Of a DNA stretch of 18,949 nucleotides, positions 13,840 to 18,949 are shown in pieces. Source of the stretch: an uncultured Haemophilus sp. (GTDB lineage Bacteria > Pseudomonadota > Gammaproteobacteria > Enterobacterales > Pasteurellaceae); the NCBI RefSeq assembly GCF_905207935.1, contig NZ_CAJLNI010000023.1, forward strand, positions 1 through 18,949, in the 5' to 3' direction. How positions within the stretch are numbered: the stretch's first letter is position 1; each line of letters opens with the position of its first letter. The translations under genes and the position numbers were made by a program. The notes below the pieces were generated by a model. That model worked only from the letters and a program-made list of their open reading frames with translations, did not search any database and was not told where the DNA came from.

Positions 13840-15528
13840 TTAATGTTGCGCGCGTTTTGCTATTTCTTCATCACGCAGTATGCGTCTTAAAATTTTGCCT
13901 ACATTACTTTTCGGTAATTCATCACGAAACTCAATATCTTTCGGGACTTTATAACCTGTGAGATGTTGTCTGCAATGCTGGCGTAATTCATCACGCGTGA
14001 GGCTATCATCTTTCTTCACAACGAAGATTTTGATGGTTTCTCCCGACACCTCATGTGGCACACCAATAGCGACCACTTCAGCAACTTTATAATTTAGCAT
14101 CACGACATCTTCGATTTCATTTGGATAAACGTTGAAGCCTGAAACTAAGATCATATCTTTTTTGCGGTCAACAATACGGAGGCTATAGCTCTCGTCCATA
14201 ATGACGATGTCACCCGTTGCCATCCAGCCATCTTTAAGTACTTCAGCTGTCGCTTCAGGACGTTGCCAATAACCACGCATGACTTGTTCACCTTTAACCC
14301 AAAGCTCTCCGACTTCACCAAGTTGTGCTTCTGAGCCATCGTCTTTGATAATCTTAATATCAGTATTTGGCACTGGTACACCGATTGTACCATTGTGTTT
14401 CACCACATTAATCGGACAAGCGGCAATTAGCGGTGAGCATTCTGTCATGCCATAACCTTCAATGATGTTACAGCCGGTTAAATCATGCCAACGTGTTGCA
14501 ACTGATTGTTGGATCGCCATACCGCCGCCAACTGAAAGTTTTAATCGTGAAAAATCTACTTCTTTGAAATTTTCATTATTAAGTAGCGCATTAAACAAGG
14601 TATTTACCCCTGTAATCGCTTCAAAGCGGTATTTTTTGAGCTCTTTAACAAATCCATCAATATCACGTGGATTCGTAATTAAGAGCGCAGTCACGCCAAG
14701 CTCTAAGAAAAGTAAACAGTTTACCGTTAAGGCAAAAACATGATAAAGCGGTAAAGCCAGTACGGCAACGCGTTGCTTAGCATGATCGCCAATAAATGGC
14801 TCTGCAATCCACTTAGCTTGGAAAATATTGGTAATAATATTGCCATGTGTCAGCATTGCACCTTTAGCAACACCCGTTGTACCACCTGTATATTGTAAGA
14901 AGGCTAAATCTTCACGATCCACTTGTGGACGAACATATTGGCGATATTTACCAATACTTAACACTTCACGGAAAGTCACTGCATTCGGTAATTTATATTT
15001 TGGCACTAACTTTTTAACGTATTTCACCACAAAATTGACCAAATTACGCTTACCAAAAGAAAGCTGATCGCCCATTCTTGTTAAAATAACGTGCTTCACT
15101 TTAGTATTAAATACAATTTTTTCTAAGGTTGAAGCAAAGTTTGAAACCACAACAATGGCTGTTGCGCCGCTATCTTGTAACTGATGTTCTAATTCACGTG
15201 GGGTATAAAGTGGATTTACGTTTACCACAACTAAACCCGCACGTAAGATACCAAAAAGCGCAATAGGATATTGCAATAAATTCGGCATCATTAATGCAAC
15301 ACGCTCACCACGTTCTAGCTTCAATTCATTTTGTAAATAAGCGGCAAATGCACGGCTACGCTCTTCTAATTTACGAAATGTTAAAACCTGCCCCATGTTG
15401 ATATAGGCGGGACGGTCTGGGTGCTCACGAATTGCTTTATCTAAAATATCGAGAATTGAATCATACTTGGATGTATCCAGTGTGGTAGGTGAACCTTCTG
15501 GATAATTTTGAAACCAAACTTTTTCCAT
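13840..15528 (-). CDS. fadD: Long-chain fatty acid-CoA ligase
   Basis: FadD activates long-chain fatty acids to acyl-CoA with ATP through an acyl-adenylate, coupled to their uptake at the inner membrane. The 562-residue ANL-superfamily protein has P-loop YTGGTTGVAKG (213-223), GYGMTE (358-363), the FACS signature region starting DGWMATGD (433-440) through VDRKKDMILVSGFNVYPNEIE, and C-terminal catalytic lysine in SNVGKILRR (Lys545). The length is that of E. coli FadD. The ATG at 15528 is preceded by AAGGAT. It is followed by rnd and preceded by yeaY with 46 bp between. Haemophilus relatives are generally thought to lack full beta-oxidation, so the likely role here is incorporation of host fatty acids into lipids (inference). 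Confidence 0.96.
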   Translation of the reverse strand: MEKVWFQNYPEGSPTTLDTSKYDSILDILDKAIREHPDRPAYINMGQVLTFRKLEERSRAFAAYLQNELKLERGERVALMMPNLLQYPIALFGILRAGLVVVNVNPLYTPRELEHQLQDSGATAIVVVSNFASTLEKIVFNTKVKHVILTRMGDQLSFGKRNLVNFVVKYVKKLVPKYKLPNAVTFREVLSIGKYRQYVRPQVDREDLAFLQYTGGTTGVAKGAMLTHGNIITNIFQAKWIAEPFIGDHAKQRVAVLALPLYHVFALTVNCLLFLELGVTALLITNPRDIDGFVKELKKYRFEAITGVNTLFNALLNNENFKEVDFSRLKLSVGGGMAIQQSVATRWHDLTGCNIIEGYGMTECSPLIAACPINVVKHNGTIGVPVPNTDIKIIKDDGSEAQLGEVGELWVKGEQVMRGYWQRPEATAEVLKDGWMATGDIVIMDESYSLRIVDRKKDMILVSGFNVYPNEIEDVVMLNYKVAEVVAIGVPHEVSGETIKIFVVKKDDSLTRDELRQHCRQHLTGYKVPKDIEFRDELPKSNVGKILRRILRDEEIAKRAQH

Positions 15529-15574
15529 TTTTTATCCTTATTCTTTGGAAAATTTTCTTAATTTTATCATTTAG

Positions 15575-16117
15575 TTAATAGAGATAATAGCGAATTTCAG
15601 GCTCACCATACCAATAATACGGTCGTCTACCGAAAAAGCCCCAATCATCCCACATATCATCTGGATAATAATAGCTTTGAGAGAGCTTCCAGACACGATA
15701 ATGATTGGTTTTAATAACCGGATAAATATAGTTGGCTTGATCAACCTTGCCTTGTTCTGTTTTCAGTAAGGTACCACCAATTGTAATAAATTGATCTTTT
15801 AAGCTTTCTGGCTCCACAAAACCATCAAGATAAGTGATAAAACGTCCATTAGGTTGTTCATCAATCATAGGTTTTGCTGAGGTTGAGTAAACTGGATAGC
15901 TTAATACTTCAATTTTAGTTTTATTCGGCAAGGCTTGTGCTGTTAATACTTTTCCGCCTAAACGAATTGATTTGCACTGACAGCTATAATCACTCTGTTG
16001 AATTGAAGATAATGATTTTAAAGTAAACTGCTCTTTTTCCAGTCCTTTCGGTGCATTGACACATCCCACTAATGTGGTCGAAAGTGCGGTCAAAACTAAG
16101 ATCGTTTTTTTATTCAT
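15575..16117 (-). CDS. yeaY: Slp/YeaY family outer-membrane lipoprotein
   Basis: Lipoprotein of 180 residues. The signal peptide MNKKTILVLTALSTTLVGC ends in a lipobox LVGC with Cys19 as the lipidation site; residue +2 is Val and +3 Asn, so outer-membrane sorting is expected. The mature part has the Slp-family region with GGK, GRF and EPE-type elements, then an unusual C-terminus rich in Tyr and Trp. The ATG at 16117 has AGGAG at 6-nt spacing; a TTG two codons upstream abuts that ribosome site and is rejected. The position between tsaB and fadD equals that of yeaY, the E. coli Slp paralogue. The function is unknown beyond the envelope lipoprotein assignment. Confidence 0.88.
   Translation of the reverse strand: MNKKTILVLTALSTTLVGCVNAPKGLEKEQFTLKSLSSIQQSDYSCQCKSIRLGGKVLTAQALPNKTKIEVLSYPVYSTSAKPMIDEQPNGRFITYLDGFVEPESLKDQFITIGGTLLKTEQGKVDQANYIYPVIKTNHYRVWKLSQSYYYPDDMWDDWGFFGRRPYYWYGEPEIRYYLY
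16082..16090 (+). repeat. DNA uptake signal in yeaY signal-peptide region
   Basis: Exact AAGTGCGGT; on the yeaY strand it is read as Thr-Ala-Leu in the lipoprotein signal peptide. Confidence 0.9.
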
Positions 16118-16137
16118 CTTCAACTCCTTTTTGAAAA

Positions 16138-16848
16138 TTATTCACGCCCAGGTAATTTTTTCCAAGTTACTTCATTACGCAAATAAACCGGTTCAATTTC
16201 TAAGGCGGATATGACTTTATTCTGTGCATAATCTGTTAAAGCAAGCTCAAGCATATATTGTGCAGAAGGTAAAATAATATCACTTACTTCTAAGCCACTG
16301 TCTCTAAATTGAGGATACGCAGCCCAACCTGTTCCGACTCGATAGGCGGTTAAATCTGAAAGCTGTTCAAGCACTTTTTCAGGTTGGCAAACTTGTTCTT
16401 CTATAACAGGATTCCATTGGAAAAACTCACCCAATTCTGACCGCACTTTTTCTCGTTTTACTTGAGAAAAATAAACTTCATTCATTCTCGCATCAATGGC
16501 AGCTGCCACATTTTCAGCTTGATGTAATTCAAATGCAGCCTGAGCCATTGCTGTTAAATTTGATACCGCAATAACAGGTAAATCAGCACCAAATGCAAGC
16601 CCTTGAGCAATCCCTGCGCCGACACGGACACCAGTAAAACTACCAGGACCGCGTCCAAATGCTAACGCATCTACTTGCTTCAAATTGATACCTGAATTAG
16701 CAAGCAACTCATCAACCATTGGAAGAATACGTTTTGTGTGTGTACGTTGTGCTAATTCATCTAAATGTGTTTTTTCGCCTTTATGCCAAAGTGCAACAGA
16801 ACAGGCTTCTGTTGAAGTATCAAGTGCTAATAAGGTGATATTTTTCAT
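16138..16848 (-). CDS. tsaB: tRNA N6-threonylcarbamoyladenosine biosynthesis protein TsaB
   Basis: TsaB partners TsaD and TsaE to place threonylcarbamoyl on A37 of ANN-reading tRNAs; it is the ASKHA-fold scaffold of the complex and lacks the metal site of TsaD. The 236-residue product starts MKNITLLALDTSTEACSVAL and carries LAFGRGPGSFTGVRVGAG (62-79) and the EPVYLRNEVTWKK C-terminus, all typical. Its start lies 2 bp after the yoaA stop and its stop 20 bp before yeaY, so it is in the middle of an operon. An uptake signal encodes Val-Arg-Ser. The family is essential in most gammaproteobacteria. Confidence 0.96.
   Translation of the reverse strand: MKNITLLALDTSTEACSVALWHKGEKTHLDELAQRTHTKRILPMVDELLANSGINLKQVDALAFGRGPGSFTGVRVGAGIAQGLAFGADLPVIAVSNLTAMAQAAFELHQAENVAAAIDARMNEVYFSQVKREKVRSELGEFFQWNPVIEEQVCQPEKVLEQLSDLTAYRVGTGWAAYPQFRDSGLEVSDIILPSAQYMLELALTDYAQNKVISALEIEPVYLRNEVTWKKLPGRE
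16440..16448 (-). repeat. DNA uptake signal in tsaB
   Basis: Exact ACCGCACTT; on the tsaB strand it is read as Val-Arg-Ser. Confidence 0.9.
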
Positions 16849-16850
16849 TA

Positions 16851-18773
16851 TTAATCCATTTTCTCATTTTGTAAGAATTGTACCACTTTGTTGAGATCTC
16901 GGGTACGGGTTGAATTAGGTAAACTTTTTAGAAAGGTTTCGCCGTAATTTCGCATAACAAGACGATTATCACAAATAATTACCGCACCACGATCTGTCAC
17001 ATCTCGAATTAGGCGTCCTACACCTTGTTTCAGCGTAATAACCGCTTCAGGGATCTGTATATCATTAAATGGATCGCCTCCTTGCAATCGGCAATCTTCA
17101 ATGCGTGCTTTTAGTAAAGGCTCATCTGGTGCAGTAAAAGGCAATTTATCAATAATGACTAATGATAGCGCATCACCACGAACATCCACACCTTCCCAAA
17201 AGCTCGAGGTTGCAACTAGCACGCTGTGGGTTTCATGAATAAATTGTTCGAGTAATTTGGCTTTAGGCATTTCACCTTGTAATAAGATAGAAAGCTCACT
17301 ATTTTCTCTAAAATACTCTGCCAAGCCTCTCATCATTAAATAAGAAGTACAAAGCACAAAGCATCGCCCCTTATTCGCTTCAATGATAGGCAATAACATT
17401 TCACCAAGAGCTTGTAACGTATTATTTTGATTCGTTGCTGGTAAATAGCGTGGCACGCAAAGTAGCGATTGATTAGGATAATCAAAAGGGCTGTGAAGAA
17501 TTTTCTGTTCTGCTTCCTCAATACCAAGTCGCTGACAGAAATGATTAAAAGTGCCGCCAACTTCAAGCGTCGCTGAGGTGAAAATCCAAGCTGCTTCTTT
17601 ATTATTTAGCTGTTCGCCAAATTTATCTGCGACAGTAAGTGGCGTAATATGCAAAGCAAATTGTCGCCCCATACTTTCGTACCAATAACAATAGCCAACA
17701 ATGGCCGTATCACAAAGACGAATTAATTGATTCTTGATACTTTCAGTGCGTTCAAAAATACTATCCAAAGTCTGAGAGCGACCTAATGCAATCTTGATAA
17801 CTTCAGAAAGAAACTCAATTTTTTCTTGTAATAATTCAACCGATTTTTTGACCGCACTTTGTTTAAATAGCTCACGCCAATTTCCTCGCTGATTTCCTTC
17901 CCCAAGAAGAAGACGGAAATCTTGAATAACTTTAAGCAATGTATCTGCAGTAGTGCCAAGCTGCGGCATATCTTTCAATTCTGTTCGATAAACAATATTG
18001 ATATCTTTACATAAATCAAATAGCTGGCGAGAAGTTAATGATTGGCCAAAGTACTGGCTTGCTATATCGGGGAGTTGATGTGCTTCATCAAAAATAATAA
18101 CTTCTGCATTAGGGATAAGCTCACCAAAGCCACTTTCTTTTACCGCCATATCAGCAAAGAATAGATGATGATTCACAACAACAAGATCTGCATTTAACGC
18201 TTTTTTACGAGCTTGTGCAACATAGCATTCAGCGTAATTGGGACAATCCGTTCCCAAACAACTTTCTGCCGTACTCGTCAATTGAGGCAAAATTGGGCTA
18301 TCTTCAGCCAATTCAATACATTCGGTCAAATCACCTGTTTTCGTCGCATTATTCCATTTTCTTACTTTACTTAAATCGGCTAAAACAGATTTATCCCCAA
18401 GCACACCTTGAGCAATTACTTGATCCAGTCGTTCCAAGCATAAATAATTGGATCGCCCTTTCAATAATGCAATTTTTCCAGAATAATTTAAGGCTTTTTT
18501 TATGGCAGGTAGATCTCTTGAAAAAAGTTGATCTTGTAGATTTTTAGAGCCGGTTGAAATAATCGTTTTCTTTCCTGCAATAAGTGCCGGTGCTAAATAA
18601 GCAAAAGTCTTTCCTGTACCTGTTCCAGCTTCTACAACAAGCGGGCGCTTATTTTGAATAGCATATCCTACAGATTGAGCCATTTCGAGCTGTTCTGCTC
18701 GAGGCTTAAATCCTTTGATATTCTTACTCAATTCGCCATCACTGGAAAAGATCTTACTTATCTGTTTTTTCAT
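16851..18773 (-). CDS. yoaA: DinG/XPD-family iron-sulfur DNA helicase YoaA
   Basis: Superfamily 2, 5'-3' DNA helicase of the DinG/XPD group. In E. coli YoaA binds the replisome chi subunit (HolC) and helps repair stalled forks. The 640-residue protein has Walker A AGTGTGKT (49-56), four cysteines for a 4Fe-4S cluster (Cys112, Cys172, Cys177, Cys183), DEAH (229-232), SATLE (400-404) and motif VI QGVGRLIR (583-590). Length and the absence of an added exonuclease domain fit YoaA rather than the longer DinG, and the neighbours tsaB-yeaY-fadD-rnd match the E. coli yoaA locus. The ATG at 18773 has no good ribosome site. It is the first gene after the rRNA operon terminator. Confidence 0.92.
   Translation of the reverse strand: MKKQISKIFSSDGELSKNIKGFKPRAEQLEMAQSVGYAIQNKRPLVVEAGTGTGKTFAYLAPALIAGKKTIISTGSKNLQDQLFSRDLPAIKKALNYSGKIALLKGRSNYLCLERLDQVIAQGVLGDKSVLADLSKVRKWNNATKTGDLTECIELAEDSPILPQLTSTAESCLGTDCPNYAECYVAQARKKALNADLVVVNHHLFFADMAVKESGFGELIPNAEVIIFDEAHQLPDIASQYFGQSLTSRQLFDLCKDINIVYRTELKDMPQLGTTADTLLKVIQDFRLLLGEGNQRGNWRELFKQSAVKKSVELLQEKIEFLSEVIKIALGRSQTLDSIFERTESIKNQLIRLCDTAIVGYCYWYESMGRQFALHITPLTVADKFGEQLNNKEAAWIFTSATLEVGGTFNHFCQRLGIEEAEQKILHSPFDYPNQSLLCVPRYLPATNQNNTLQALGEMLLPIIEANKGRCFVLCTSYLMMRGLAEYFRENSELSILLQGEMPKAKLLEQFIHETHSVLVATSSFWEGVDVRGDALSLVIIDKLPFTAPDEPLLKARIEDCRLQGGDPFNDIQIPEAVITLKQGVGRLIRDVTDRGAVIICDNRLVMRNYGETFLKSLPNSTRTRDLNKVVQFLQNEKMD
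17851..17859 (-). repeat. DNA uptake signal in yoaA
   Basis: Exact ACCGCACTT; on the yoaA strand it is read as Ser-Ala-Val. Confidence 0.9.
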
Positions 18774-18841
18774 AATTATTGCTATCTAGAAATAGGCGAA
18801 GATTTTATCATTATTAGACTCATTTATATATGAATTCTAAT

Positions 18842-18855
18842 GTTTTATATAAAAC
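18842..18855. promoter_or_regulatory. 14-bp A/T palindrome upstream of yoaA
   Basis: GTTTTATATAAAAC is a perfect dyad about 70 bp upstream of the yoaA ATG, overlapping the T-rich end of the rRNA terminator. It may form part of the terminator tail or a yoaA promoter (TATATA-like), but no clear -35/-10 pair was found. Confidence 0.25.
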
Positions 18856-18886
18856 AAAAAACCCCAAGCCATTCAGCTCGGGGTTC
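18851..18886 (-). terminator. rRNA operon terminator
   Basis: AACCCC-x-AGC (18860-18869) pairs with GCT-x-GGGGTT (18876-18885), one A/C mismatch, followed by TTTTTTGTTTT on the minus strand. It begins within 10 bp of the 5S rRNA 3' end and closes the operon. Confidence 0.88.
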
Positions 18887-18893
18887 ACATTCA

Positions 18894-18949
18894 CTACCTG
18901 GCGGTGTCCTACTCTCACATGGGGAAGCCCCACACTACCATCGGCGCAT
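18894..18949 (-). rRNA. rrf: 5S ribosomal RNA, 3' part (cut by window edge)
   Basis: The minus strand contains the conserved 5S 3' half: GCGCCGATGGTAGTGTGGGG, then CCCCATGTGAGAGTAGGA and CCGCCAGG at the end. About half the molecule is present. The mature 3' end is placed at 18894 by similarity and could be off by a few bases. The rest of the rRNA operon should lie to the right of the window, transcribed toward yoaA. Confidence 0.93.

Noticed and set aside
14410..14425. ACAAGCGGC resembling the other Pasteurellaceae uptake-signal dialect (ACAAGCGGT)
   Set aside because: A single near match inside fadD against 14 exact Haemophilus-type cores; best explained by chance.
1..18949. CRISPR arrays, insertion sequences, prophage, toxin-antitoxin or defence genes, tRNA genes
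   Set aside because: No direct repeat arrays, transposase-like frames, tRNA cloverleafs or unrecognised gene cassettes are visible; every substantial gap is under 300 bp and is explained by leaders or terminators.

Overview
The window is an ordinary, densely coded stretch of chromosome from a Pasteurellaceae bacterium. It belongs to the branch that uses the Haemophilus-type DNA uptake signal. I count 14 exact copies of the 9-bp core AAGTGCGGT/ACCGCACTT in 18.9 kb, close to the density known for H. influenzae, and the A/T-rich extension is visible beside some copies. Low GC, intrinsic terminators built from paired uptake signals, and proteins nearly collinear with E. coli orthologues support a Haemophilus-like genus. 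The species cannot be fixed from the sequence alone. I see no mobile element, prophage, CRISPR array or defence island.

Layout. (1) Positions 1-6887 are the glmM-folP-ftsH-rlmE / yhbY / greA / dacB block, in the same order and orientations as in E. coli: cell-wall precursor, folate, membrane proteolysis, 23S rRNA methylation, ribosome assembly, transcript cleavage and PBP4. glmM is cut by the window edge. (2) Positions 7014-9037 are cvpA-purF on the minus strand, with a PurR-type operator upstream (9104-9119). (3) Positions 9142-12531 are yfbV diverging from ackA-pta, the acetate overflow pathway. (4) Positions 12619-18773 are the minus-strand run yoaA-tsaB-yeaY-fadD-rnd, again the E. coli gene order. 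(5) At the right edge lie the 3' end of a 5S rRNA and the terminator of its rRNA operon, both on the minus strand, just upstream of yoaA.

Transcription. Convergent gene ends (dacB/purF, pta/rnd) are closed by bidirectional hairpins made of two head-to-head uptake signals. ftsH, yhbY/greA, ackA and the rRNA operon end in conventional hairpin terminators.

The one protein that departs clearly from its family is Pta. It is 483 residues rather than about 710, in frame, with an intact catalytic domain. The DRTGG regulatory domain and much of the N-terminal P-loop (BioD-like) domain are missing. I did not find a wholly undescribed system. The most interesting leads are the compact Pta, the tight ackA-pta terminator, the PurR operator/leader-hairpin arrangement at cvpA-purF, and the way uptake signals are built into start sites, terminators and hydrophobic peptide segments.
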